Below are positions 1 through 11,448 of a stretch of DNA of 64,000 nt, in pieces. Both the position numbers and the translations under genes were made by a program. Within the stretch, counting starts at the first letter, position 1; every line of letters starts with the position of its first letter. Source of the stretch: Stenocarpella maydis (taxonomy: Eukaryota; Ascomycota; Sordariomycetes; Diaporthales; Diaporthaceae); the NCBI GenBank assembly GCA_002270565.1, contig NQMI01000015.1, positions 126,250 to 190,249 of the forward strand. Reading direction: 5' to 3'. A model generated the notes under the pieces. It had not been told where the DNA came from. It saw only the letters and a program-made list of their open reading frames with translations, and searched no databases.

Positions 1-377
1 CCATAGCTGGTTCGGAGGAAGTGCGCTACTTGCGTGGTCAGGAGCCTCGCATGCCCTCTTGTCAGGGCACTGCTGGTCGGGTTCTCGGCTTCCGCGTGGA
101 TTGCCGTGTCATCTTTTGCCGTGCAGTGTTCGGACTCTATCAAGTACGGAGGCCCAAGCCGTTAGGACTGTGCAAAGGACAAGAGGGTTTCCAGTGAGGG
201 TTTCAAAAAAGAAAAAAAAGGTCTTACCGAACAGAAACGTCAAGAGGTCCAGGCTAGGGACCGGAACTGTATTGTCCTCGCCGTAAATCATGTCGAAACA
301 ATTTTGTCTAACCTGCGACTACTTGGCTGCTCGACTTTAAGGTCTTGACCGCATCGTAATGGGTATTATATGTTTAT

Positions 378-408
<31 letters not shown>

Positions 409-1257
409 AATATATATATATACGCACACGCATACAATGCTATTCTGGTGCAGTGAGGTAAGTATATGCTGTTCGGAGCCAAGCTAGGTCTATAGAGACT
501 CGGAAATAACCGCCCATTTCTCGCCCAGGCTGGGTAGGCCGATCCTAATTACCTCCATAATCACTGGTCGTAAATGGAATTCGCGTAGTCTAGGCTGTGA
601 ACGTGTAGGCCAGCGGGCAGCCGATCGACTCGAAAGAGGTATACACTTCGTTATCTTCCTCGCGATAATCGGTGCGCTTTTTCTTTGTCACCATCTTTTC
701 CTCTGGAATCCCCCGCAGCATGGCCGGGTAGGTTATTTGCGAACCGAGAACTCAACAAGAGGTCGCAAAAAGTCATTTAGCTACAAAATGGGCAGTCATC
801 GACGCTATCCGGTCAGCCACAAAAACGTGCCGTAGTACATCTGGGCGTATTTGCCGTGATGATCTTTGGTCACGGCGACGGCTACCATTCTGCGTTCACC
901 ACGATGCCTCTCGTATGGAAGTAAATGTCAACAAGCCTGGGGTCTGCTCTGCGTTGGCTTGGTCTCTGGAGTCTACCATGAGGTGATGCAGTCGCCTAAA
1001 TTTCCAAGGTTGTGTTCCTATTATTGGAGAGGAGAGATGCCCGCTCATTCTGTTCCCGAGATGTGGTCAGTTTTGGATTTCTGGGTGTTGCCGCGCCCTT
1101 GGATAATAGGGCGATTGCACGTTCGATGGAGAGCTAGTATGGTGTGGAGGACACTGACAGCTGCATCAAGATGGATTACACTTTTATTTATTATAATTAC
1201 ACCTATATGAACTGGCCGCCAAAGACCAACCAAAGAGCCTTCCCGCGATTAACTGTA
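1..1257. other. Intergenic, no gene seen
   Basis: No open frame with a recognisable product on either strand. The only notable structure is a dinucleotide microsatellite at about 378-424. The small frames here lack start context, splice signals and family resemblance. Confidence 0.6.
378..424. repeat. (AC)n/(AT)n microsatellite
   Basis: A run of about twelve AC units passes directly into alternating TA sequence. It is a simple-sequence repeat in intergenic DNA, with no coding frame across it. Confidence 0.9.
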
Positions 1258-3411
1258 TTAAGCAGCAGACGCCAAGGCATCCGCTATGATGACATCCGCA
1301 GCCTTTTCACTGGCCATGTAGATGGACAGCACAATGTAGAAGCCAGGGATCTTGGGGAAGATGGACGCGTCCACGACCCGCAGGCCGTCGACGCCGCGCA
1401 CGCGGAAGTTGCCGTCGAGCACGGCGTGCGGGTCGTCGTCGGCGCCGATGGGGGCGGTGCAGCTGGCGTGGTGGCCCCAGGCCTCGTTCCTCGCCCAGGT
1501 CTTGAGGTCCTCCTCGGACGAGACCTCCGGGGGCGGCCGGATGCGCTCGAAGGCGCCGTCGAGGGGCACCAGGTTCTCGAAGGCCTCGATGCCGTACCGC
1601 ATGCCCTCGTAGACGGCCTGCAGGTCCTCCTCGCCGCCGACGCCCTCGCGGAAGCTGTGGAAGGTGATGTTGGGGGTGTCGCGCGGGTTGGCGCTCGTCA
1701 GGTTGACCACGCCCGCGTTGTTGCGGCTGTGGCCCTTGAGCGTCAGCCAGGTCCAGATGCTGAGGTCCCTGACGGCGTCGTGCGAGTAGCCCGGGTAGTA
1801 GCCGGGGAAGTACGCGGGCACGCCGCCCAGGAAGAGGTCCGGGTCGCCGTTCTCGGCCACGCTCGAGTGCTTGAAGTAGCCGAAGGCGATGCCGTTGGTG
1901 GTGTAGCCGCCCTTGAGCCCCCCGGGGAGGCCGTCCTGCCACTGGCTGTAGCACGGGTCCTGGCCGTCGTGGGTGCCGTTCATGTCGAGGAAGGTGCACT
2001 TCTTCAGCAGGGAGAAGTCCGACGGCGCCTTGCCGGCGATCCCAATCTCGTACCGGTCCTGCATGTTGCCGCCGACGCCGGGGAGGTCCTTGACCACGGA
2101 GATACCGAACGACTCGAGCTCGGAGCTGGGGCCGACGCCGCTGAGCTTGAGGAGCTGGGGGGTGTTGAAGGCGCCGGCGGAGAGGATGACCTCCCTGCTG
2201 GCGAAGACGCGGCCGGGGATGCCGCCGTCCTCGGTCCTGCTGGCACGCTGGTCGGCGCGGTAGATGCTTTTGCCGTAGAGGTACTCCACGCCGGTCGCGC
2301 GGGGCTTGTCGCCAGTCTCGTCAAAGTTGACCTTGGTGACGAGGGTGTTGAGGGCAAGGTCGAGCTTGTACTTCTTCGAGCCGTCCTCGTTGGTGGCGGT
2401 GGCAATGTCGTAGACAAAGTCACGAGGTGAGGAACGCGAGTATTCCGGGTCCTTCATGGAGAGCGGGATCTGGTAGATGTCGTCGAACTTGTCCCGGGTT
2501 TCCAGGTCGGTGTTGACGTCCAGGGCCAGGATCTCCAGCAGACCAGTGACGGTGTTGACGATCTTGCCGAGCAGCCCCTTGCCCATCGTGGTGGCGGCCG
2601 CAAGAACCAGAGAGAGAACCTTGAGATCCTCGACAATGAGGATGGCAGGCGTGGTCTGCGTCTGCAGCCAGCCGTCATACCCGTGGGACGAGCTGTCCAG
2701 ACCGCCCGGGAGGTAGTGGCAGTCCTCCAGCTTCTTGTAGTACTCGCGCATGTTCTCGGCCCCCCAGGTGATGTCGCCAGTGATCTGAGCGATGTACTCC
2801 CAGTCATTGACCTGGGGAAGGATGGTGACCAGGGCATTGTGCTGAGAGCAGCCGCCCAGGGCCCCGACACGGGGATACAGTATACCGAGCTGCTCAGAGC
2901 CCTCGGGCGGGTCAAGCCCGACGTAGAACTCCCCATCAGGCTTCCGGTAGGTTATCTTGCTGTCCTTCCGGGCCTGGACTGGGTCGGAGTAGTGGTTGAC
3001 AAAGTAGTCCCATGCGATTGGCTTGTACTCGGACGACAAGACGTGCAAGGCTGGCACCTCAACCTGAGGGTCGGTGCCATGGTCCTCGCCGGCATCGATG
3101 AGCAGGACGCTGTAGTTGGCCAAGGCCAGACGGGCAGCAAGTGGCGCACCACCAGGCCCAGAGCCGACGACAACATAGTCGTACGTGGAGTTGGCCTTGG
3201 GACCCTCGGCTGTGATAGTTGGCCCAAGTGGCTTGTCGAATCTACGTGATTTTAGTTAGCGGCCGGAAATAACACTTAGCCTTCATGGTGAAGCGGCACA
3301 TTGAGGACATCGCCATCACCGTTCCCAGAGTTGCAACACCAAAAGAATTACCGGCACTTACGCTGCAAGCGCAGCCCCAAACAGGGCTGCTGTGGGTACG
3401 AGAGGCCTCAT
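1258..3411 (-). CDS. Secreted GMC-family FAD oxidoreductase
   Basis: Two exons are read as complement(1258..3241, 3362..3411), giving 677 aa. The short first exon, starting at the ATG at 3411, codes a hydrophobic signal peptide of about 17 residues (MRPLVPTAALFGAALAA). It is followed by a GTAAGT...TAG intron that keeps frame. The mature protein opens with the FAD-binding Rossmann motif (VVVGSGPGG, residues 40-48), then LLIDAGEDHG. The C-terminal GMC_oxred_C block has the active-site stretch WGHHASC (605-611), and VDASIFPKIPG precedes the last helix. Family members oxidise alcohols or sugars with O2 or quinones; the substrate cannot be read here. The usual second catalytic His/Asn after the PG turn appears to be aromatic (PGFYI), as I recall from patulin-synthase-like and aryl-alcohol-oxidase-like relatives. 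No pathway neighbours are evident. Confidence 0.9.
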
Positions 3412-5465
3412 GGGGGTCTATGCTCAAGTGAGTCGTGTAGGACGTGGCCAGGGTACCAGATAGTTAAATCCTTGTAGGTCTGCTGAATGAGAGTGGGCGG
3501 GCTACTATGCACCGTGAAACTCAATTATAGCAAATGAGTGACTAGCCCTTACGGCAGTTGAGAGTCTCGGACAAAATGAGTGACGGGCGCCGCAAGCTTG
3601 CATGTAGAGACAACACAATGCGTGAAGCCAGAAAGAGGAAAACGAAGCCAAAGTCTGGGAGGCCTAAGTGGCAGGGTTTTATCTGACCACATCGTTCCGT
3701 CACGACGGCGATGCCAATATGGCTAGTCCCACGTCATCCCCTTAGATGGTCGGACTGTCCCAAAGGGTTGCCAACAAGGCGCCAAGTCTCCCTTGGTGCG
3801 CCCATCTGGACGACGCCGGGCGAGAGACTTCGCGTAGTGTAGACGGGGCTGGAGGGCCGGCAGGGGCGGGAGAATGTCGACATCTGGGCACTGTCCAAAT
3901 CGAGCCTCTCCTGACGATCGTACTGAAGTGTGGGGTTACACTAGCATCTAACTGACCAGGGCTTGCAGAAGCTTAACTTACACTACACATGGGGGCACCT
4001 CCATGTAGCTGGGTGGGCTCGCCAAGACGGAGACAGACCTGTCAGATACCATGGGATGGGGCGAGGTTTCAGAAGGGTAATCCTATCCACGGATAACCCC
4101 ACAGAGTTACCCTTGCCCCCTTGCACCATCACGGCATTTGGCTGAGTGCAAACAAGGTGCCATGTTATTTGTTGATGAGTGTGGTCAGCGAAAAACAATC
4201 AGTCTTCGTAGTAGTATCGTGCAAAGGAATACCAAGGTACTATGTCCCTATGTGACCCACTTGGAACAATGAAGTGCGGCATTGTCATGTATAAACGATA
4301 AACGTGAGGGTGTACTGCTCGGGTTTTATCAAACACAGACCGACGCTGTACTAGGTACCCAGGTGATCAGTCTACACTAATAGGGTACGGATGTACGCCT
4401 ATCTGTTCCCACGAGCTGTCAACACATAGCTATACTATAGTTACTATAGTTCGCCCAGCTTCTATCCCACGTGCCCTAGTCAGAGAAGTGGCCTGATTTT
4501 CTGTCACCTGTGGGGTATGGTATCTACACAGTATTCGCGCACGAGACATAGGCTGAGCAGGGCTGTATGTACCACAGTACCAAACCCTTGGGACTCCAGG
4601 GGGAACTCCCTGGTATGACGCTAAACTCAACCATAATTCCCTGTGGGAACGTGGCCTTCACACTAACACACAGACATTTCTGTATTGTATGTACACTACC
4701 TAGGTAGTGCACGTGTTCTTGACGCCGTTTCTGCTCAGTGTAAGAGCGGCCCTGCTTGTCTCGCCAGGCCCACTGGGCATCTGGTATCCCCGTACGCTAT
4801 GGGGCGTTGGGGGCCAGGAGGGAGTTGATATCAATGTCTTGGTGTACAACACCTGTTTTGCTTTTTATACCGGTCTGGTATCATCTAGGTGGCCGCTTCC
4901 CCAACCAACCTTTTATGCTGTGGCGGTCTAGACTTGCACAATTCCGCACTGATCCACCACAATACTCCCCAGCTGCATATACTAGCATATGCATGCTGCC
5001 ATGGCTTGCCCTGTTGGGGCCCCTGTTGCGAGGTGGTGCTCAATTAGGCACTGGAGTGCATGGTTCTTAACGAGATACAGACCGGCGAGTCTCTGACAAC
5101 GACACAAATTCCAAAGGGTGAGAGTTTGTCTTGGCGACGGGCCCTCCTAAGTTATGACCCATCGGGGAAGAGACACCGGACCAGATCTTCTTGAGAAATG
5201 AGTCAGTCGTCCTGGGCATGCAGGAGGGGAGCGGCAGTGATGATAGCATCTGGCAGAGCTGCAAGGTGCGGCATAATCGGCGATGGGACCAAGGAATAAA
5301 AAGTGTCGAGCCCTCCCTAAATTCTGCGCTCTTCCATTTCGAGAATGCAGTTCGTGAAGGCCCCGGCAACCGAGACTTGCGCCCGTGTCAGAGACCCAAA
5401 CGGCTGCAGGCTGCCCACGTGGAAGACGCACGCACGAAACTGATCCATCAGATATTCAGCCCATC
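3412..5465. other. Intergenic between divergent genes
   Basis: Two kilobases separate the divergently transcribed GMC oxidase and CFEM-receptor genes. It should contain both promoters. Small frames on both strands show no family resemblance or splice structure. Confidence 0.55.
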
Positions 5466-7224
5466 ATGAGGCTCACATGGCTCCTTACGGCATTTACGGC
5501 CGCTCTCCCTATGGCCACTGGTGCCACACCAGCGGGGCCGGACCCGGCTGCCCAGGCCGCCGCTCTGGCAATGGCTCAGAAGCTGTACCCGACGTGTGCT
5601 GTAAGTCTCAGGCCCCGGCTTGCTCTTCCGCCACGTGTAAATCCCGCTGCTAGCGGCCGTTGCTCTTTGTGCTGATCATCCGCTGCGGCCCGCCTTAGCT
5701 CGTCTGCCTCGCTGAACTGGTCCCGACCTCCGGCTGCAGTCTCACGGACACCAAGTGTCTCTGCACCGATGTGAAGCTCAACACCGCCCTCGCAGGATGC
5801 GTGGTGAAAGGGTGCAACTTGCAGGACCAACTCCGTAAGCGAATCTCCTTGATGGAAAATCCACGGAACCGGCACGATGGCGGGCAGCCAACATGCAAGA
5901 CGGCCTTTTCACGAAACTAATATGTATCTTCTGCGCCAGTGACCAAGAATGGCTCATCAACGATGTGCGGCGTTCCCGTGCGAGACGACTCCGCAGTTCC
6001 AACTTTGGTGGCCGCCGTGGGGGTTTCTCTCGCTGCTTTCGTGTACGTGCTGCGCATGTGCTCCGCGCTGCCAGCGAATGGGCGTGATCTTGGCTGGGAT
6101 GACTGGACCATCACGGCCACCTTCCTCTTCACCATTCCGCCCACCATATTTGCGTTCCTTTGTACGTTAATCCACTCCCCACGTGCCAAATTGTCCGGCG
6201 AGGCATACCTACAAGGAATTTAGCAAGCTGACAATCTCAAAAAGTGTCCGACAATGGCCTCGGTAAAGACATGTGGACTCTTCCACTGTGGAAAATCGAA
6301 AACGTTCTTTTCGTAAGCAGACCAGTGGACGCATTTTCTCTCACTCAGCGCACAGAATCTGACTGTAACCAAGTACTACTTTATCGGAGAGCTCTTCTAT
6401 TTTGCGGCCCAGTCCATGAACAAAATATCCATCTTGGTGTTCCTGCTGCGAGTCTTCCAGCACAACGCGTTGAACAGAGCCATCTGGGCCACTATTGGCC
6501 TCTGCGTGGCTTACGCCGTGTCATTCTTCTTCGCCACGCTGTTCCAATGCTCGCCCATCAACCATGCGTGGCTGCAGCTGGAGCAGTGGCACCATGGCCA
6601 GTGCAACAACGTCCACCTTCAGGGCTGGATGAGCGCCATTTTCAACATTCTCCTGGACGTTATCATCCTCGTACTGCCCCTGTATGAGCTGTACAAATTG
6701 CACGTGAACTTGAAGAAGAAGCTCATGCTCATGGTCATGTTTTCTCTCGGCATCTTGTGAGTTTTGCAGCCACCTCAGACGTGCCAGATATCCTCCGCAG
6801 CGGGCAACGACTAACCAGCCCGTCACCCAACAGCGTCACCGTAGCCAGTATCATCCGGCTCCGCACCCTGGTCCTGTTCGCCAACTCGACAAACATCACC
6901 TACGACTACATGGCTGCTGCCTACTGGAGCACGATCGAGCTCTATGCGGGGATTATCTGCGCTTCACTGCCCGCTGTCTACAAGCTCTTCTCTAGCCTCG
7001 GCCTCAGCCCGGCATGGTCTACCGTGAGGCACAAGATGTCTGGCGGCTCTTCCGGAAACACCCCTGGAAACTCTTCTGGAAACTCAGGAATGGCCTCTTC
7101 CGGGACTACGAAGACGGACCGCCACAAGCCCCGCCAAATCTCCTTGAAGCGCAGTGACGATACCGAGTTCATCCGCCTCGCGGACGTGGAATCCGGGAGT
7201 ACTTCCGGGAAAGCATGGCAATAA
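5466..7224 (+). CDS. CFEM-domain PTH11-type seven-helix membrane protein
   Basis: Six exons are joined by frame and phase: 5466..5600, 5699..5834, 5940..6161, 6245..6312, 6374..6756 and 6834..7224. The product is 444 aa. An N-terminal signal peptide ends near ATGA. A CFEM cysteine module follows (LYPTCA, LVCLAEL, CSLTDTKCLCTD, CVVKGC, MCGVP), characteristic of fungal extracellular domains. The seven-helix rhodopsin-like domain starts at about residue 105. It contains the conserved GLG segment, the NKISILVFLLRVF helix, and SMASIIRLRTL-like features (here VASIIRLRTL). The cytosolic tail is Ser/Gly/Asn-rich. PTH11 of Magnaporthe, the founding member, senses surface and host cues. A receptor role at the plasma membrane is inferred from the family only. 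Exon 4 is short and its borders are the least certain. Confidence 0.85.
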
Positions 7225-8427
7225 GTCAGACGGTGGCTCTTTTTCGGCTCTAATTTTTGCCTCCTTCGCTTCCAGCTTGGATTATTTTGAATTCACTTCT
7301 CCTCTCATCCGGCAGATCTTTTGGATTAATAACTTTATGATTCACAAACTAGAGCATGATAAGCTATAAAAAAACCAAAAAAAAAAAAACTTAAATTAAA
7401 CTTTTAACCTTTTCACCCCCCATGGTGATCATCCTTCGTGCGAAAGTATATTTTGGCATCTTTGGCGGGGCTGTGTCCCCCGGTTCTGTTGGGGCACTGC
7501 AAATCCTTCCAACCGTGCAAAGCCCCTGTTCTGAATGGCATTTCCCCTTGAAGTGAAGGACAGTCTAGCATGAGCACCAGACATGGTTAGAAACGCCACG
7601 TAGCGTGTAAACACCATGTCTTGCAAGACTGCCAGGCAAATCTGCCGATGCAGTTATTGCTGGATACACCCTGCACTGGCATAGGTTCTTGCAACACAAA
7701 CAGGGCGTATATCACGGAACAGCCGCTTCATTTCGAGTCGGCGGCCCGGTCGGCGACCTCACAGACCGGAGAGACCTCGTCTACAATCAACCCCCAGGGC
7801 CCCGTCTTCTAGTGTAGATTCCAGGAGTGAAGATCACCCCTGTACATGACTCAGGCGACGCGTTTTTTTGTCGATCACTTATCAGAGCTGACGAGAAGCG
7901 AGAGATCGAGGCAGGTGATCGCAGTGGTGGGCCCGACCGGCGGATCCAGCCTACTCTCGCTCGATGCTCTGGGTATTGCGATTCCCTTACCAAACCCACA
8001 CGAACCATCAGGAGTTGTCCAGGTACGGCATGGGAGAGACCGCACTCCTGATAGTCATCAGTTAGCGACTTGGCGACCGGCGTAGACCCCACGGCCTGAA
8101 AGTGCAGTCCTCCGGCCCCTGGAGCCCCCGCCCTTTGTCTCTCCTCCTGCGTAATACTTTGACGTCTATTGGGTCGTCCGAGTGTCTGAATGCAAAGGGC
8201 ATTGAAAGGGGACCTGCAGTACCTGAGATTTGTCTTTCGTTCAAGCCCTCCTCCGAACGACATTGTAATAATGGTTTGAGTGAGGTCTCTTCGCTCGCAC
8301 GCTCTTTTTACGGTACTCATCGCTTGGTGCCATACACACGCTCTTTAGTATCTATTTCACGTCACTCATTACTCCATTCCACGCAGTCTTCCGCACTTCT
8401 TTTCGGTCTGGCCAAGCCACTGTCATC
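7225..8427. other. Intergenic, no gene seen
   Basis: Contains an A-rich run at about 7370-7395, possibly the 3' end region of the CFEM-PTH11 gene. The pyrimidine-rich promoter of the peroxidase gene lies at about 8290-8420. A 177-codon minus-strand frame at 7787-8320 looks spurious. Confidence 0.5.
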
Positions 8428-10160
8428 ATGGTTCTCCGTTCCCGCGCCGTACAAGCATGCGTTGCTGCTGCAACAGTGCTCAGCCCTGCCGTGGATGCCT
8501 TTCCCACGGCTGGGAGCTTTTCCAAGCTCATCCGCTACACCCCTGGGCTCGATGATTCTTCTGCCCATTTTGCGAAGATACAGGAGGAGCTGGCCAAGCT
8601 GAGAGAGAAAAGGCTCTTATTTGACCCATTGACAGATCCCATTGACGGTATGCCATGGCTAATGAGTCGTGTCCAGGCTTAACAATGTCTTTATAACACC
8701 GTGAGCTAACGTTGATGCCATCCAGTCGCCGGGGCACATGCTTTCGTGCCTCCTGACTTTGACAGAGGTGATCAGCGTGGGCCCTGCCCCGGGCTGAACG
8801 CCCTGGCGAACCACAATTACATTCCTCATGATGGTGTTGTCGGAGTATGTTAAGCCCTACCGCTGCCATGTTATGGTCACGGGTATCAGCTATGTGTACT
8901 GACAGTGTGGCTGTAGTTCGTGGATCTCATCGACGCCTTGAACACCGGTAAGTTTGAACCCAAGCTCAGCATTGTCGATCCCACCGGCAGGCACACGAAA
9001 TGGGGGGGAAGAGCTCCTCGATCATCCTGTAGATCTGAGTTCATCACATGCTAACAACACTGTCAAAGTCTTTGGCATGGGTATCGATCTCGCCACCATT
9101 CTTGCCATCATGGGAACCGTTGGCGTCGGCAACCCAATCTCCCTGACCCCAGGCTTCTCCATCGGCGGCGCGCCTCCAGACAATAGCCTCTTTTCGTCCA
9201 ACATCCTGGGCAACCTGCTTGGCCTCCTCGGCAAGCCCCGGGGTCTCCAGGGCAGCCACAACTGGATCGAGGGTGACTCTTCCAACACGCGTGACGACCT
9301 GTACGTCACTGGCGACGCGTGGACGATGAACATGACGCTGTTCAAGATGGCATACGACAGCGTCGAGGGCGATGTCATCACCATGGATGACATCGGAAAC
9401 CGTGCTGCGGCGAGGTTCCAGGAGAGCATTGGGATCAACCCCTACTTCTACTATGGCCCTTACACGGGTCTGGTTGCGAGGAATGCTGGCTATGCTTTTG
9501 CTGGACGGCTCTTGAGTAACCACTCGGACGAGTTCCCTGGTGGGCAGCTGAGTAAGTCACCTGCGCGCTGATACATCTGCTCCGATCTCTCCCAATCCGC
9601 ACACTGCAGAGCTGCAGATTCTCAAAGCTAAAACCAACCCCATCTTCACAGCCAAGCAGGTTTTCAAGTCCTTCTTCGCCGTTACCGACAATGAAAACGG
9701 CGAGATGGTCTACAACGCAGGCCACGAGCGCATCCCGGAGAACTGGTTCCGCACGCCCGTGGACTACGGCCTGGTCTCCCTGAACCTCGACCTCGTCTCC
9801 TGGCTCACGCAGCACCCGGAGCTCGGCAGCGTGGGCGGCAACATGGGCAGGGTCGACTCGTTCGCCGGCGTCGACCTGCACGACGTCACGGGCGGCGTGC
9901 TCAACGCCACCAGCCTGCTCGAGGGCAACAACCTGTTCTGCTTCGCGCTCGAGGCCGTCAAGACGTTCGCGCCCAACGCGCTCGCCCCCATCTTCAAGTC
10001 GCTCGAGACCCCGCTCAAGATGATCAACGATGCCGTCCTCGGCCCGCTGCTCGATATTGGGTGCCCGGCCTTCCAGGACCTGACTATGCAAGGGGATGAC
10101 TTGTTCACCGGGTTGTCCGGGCAGTACCCGGGCGCGAACAGGAGTGGCTCCGCATTGTAG
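8428..10160 (+). CDS. Secreted chloroperoxidase/peroxygenase-like heme-thiolate protein
   Basis: Five exons are read: 8428..8647, 8726..8844, 8917..8947, 9069..9551 and 9610..10160, giving 467 aa. A signal peptide ends near AVDA. Exon 2 carries the heme-thiolate motif GPCPGLNALANHNYIPHDG, with the axial Cys at about residue 94. Exon 4 carries EGD at about 191-193, the acid/metal site of fungal unspecific peroxygenases. The Peroxidase_2 fold (PF01328) uses H2O2 to halogenate or oxyfunctionalise substrates. The Arg...Glu acid-base pair of long peroxygenases is not obvious where expected: after INPYFYYG the sequence runs PYTGLVARNAGYAF. Catalytic mode is therefore uncertain. The C-terminal extension of about 170 residues is typical of long forms. 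Genes on either side do not suggest a substrate. Confidence 0.88.
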
Positions 10161-11448
10161 GGACTTCAGAATCATAATTCAATCAGCCATACCGGCGTCT
10201 ACAGACCCGGATATGCTTCCACCGCCGATGTGACACTCTGTGCTTGTCACACTAGCGCCAAATGATCCCATCGTATTATTTAGTCATATAATACACAGCG
10301 TGTTCCGAATGAGCTTTCCTTGTAGTTAGTTTGAGCTAGTGTTCTGATTACATTAGGCGCCCCTCGCACCAATGAACACAACAATCCCTTCCCAACTGTA
10401 GACAACTGGAGCTTATCTATAGCTGATCAGTGAGAAAGAGACAACATTAAACACGACGGCTTGCGAGCTAGTGGTCCCGTAATGAATGCCGATTGGGGTG
10501 GGGTATGATGGGACCATTCATGATTTGCCTGCAACCCTGGTGATGGCACGGTGGAGGACTTCAGGAGGGGGTAGTGGGCAAGGAGGGTCCATGAACGAGA
10601 GGATTCGCGTCTCCATCCCCAGTCAACAAACCCATTTTAGATTGGAAAGTCATGCGGTGGGCTTAGGAATGGCCTTCAGGACCATACAACCTCCTCGTCA
10701 CCAAGTTTATGAATCCTGTATCCGGAATCAATGGCATCCGTGGATTAGAGAGAGTAAAGCCAAAACTCTTCTCTAAGGTCAGCACGCCATAGATGTGCAC
10801 AAAAAGAGGTATCGCAACGAAGCTTCTCCCGCCAGGGCGTATTCCCAGGGCTATAGGGACGTCGGCCAAGTCGTGTTTGTCCTCATGAGGCAATCGCTGT
10901 CGATTGCAATGTCTTCTTTGCAGTGTAGCGTTATAGCTACCACTTGTGGGAGTTACACTAGGGTGCAGTCAAATGGTAGTATCGCGGTTGGCCCTACGAA
11001 GTAAAGTACTTTCCAATTGCTACTATACCCACTGCCACACTTCTATTATCCAGAGTAGCGGACATGCGTTGGTGCGGAATAATCTGCGGGAGAGGTTTTA
11101 GGACGTTTAATAGCGATGAAGTTGTCTGGTGGTTGGGCAATGTACAATGTGTCCGGTGTGCTGGTTAAGAAAGAAAAGTATATAATAAATATTGAGCTTA
11201 ATTCTATAACTACCCTTTCAGTCTTAAAAAACTTGGGTTCTGCTTCCAAAGGTGTGATGTTTCTTGCGTAATGTGTTGAACATTATGCTCTCGACAACGT
11301 TGAGTACCAGCAAGTCACTTATCTAATCCCGGCCTACTGTGGAATCAATTACCACTCTATATCTTCCTCTGCAATCAGCCCAATAAGCATGGGAAATAGC
11401 GTCTATAAAAAGGATGGATGATGGGTAGTGTCGGCAGTGGCTTCGTAG
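10161..11448. other. Intergenic, no gene seen
   Basis: No convincing coding frame on either strand between the peroxidase gene and the broken TPR gene. The base composition is mixed and no repeat was recognised. Confidence 0.55.

Noticed and set aside
1144..2430. 428-codon plus-strand frame
   Set aside because: It lies antisense to the GMC oxidoreductase; high third-position GC keeps the opposite strand open. It has no domain.
7787..8320. 177-codon minus-strand frame
   Set aside because: Intergenic, Arg/Ser-rich, no splice or family support.
9435..10175. 246-codon minus-strand frame
   Set aside because: Antisense shadow of the peroxidase gene.
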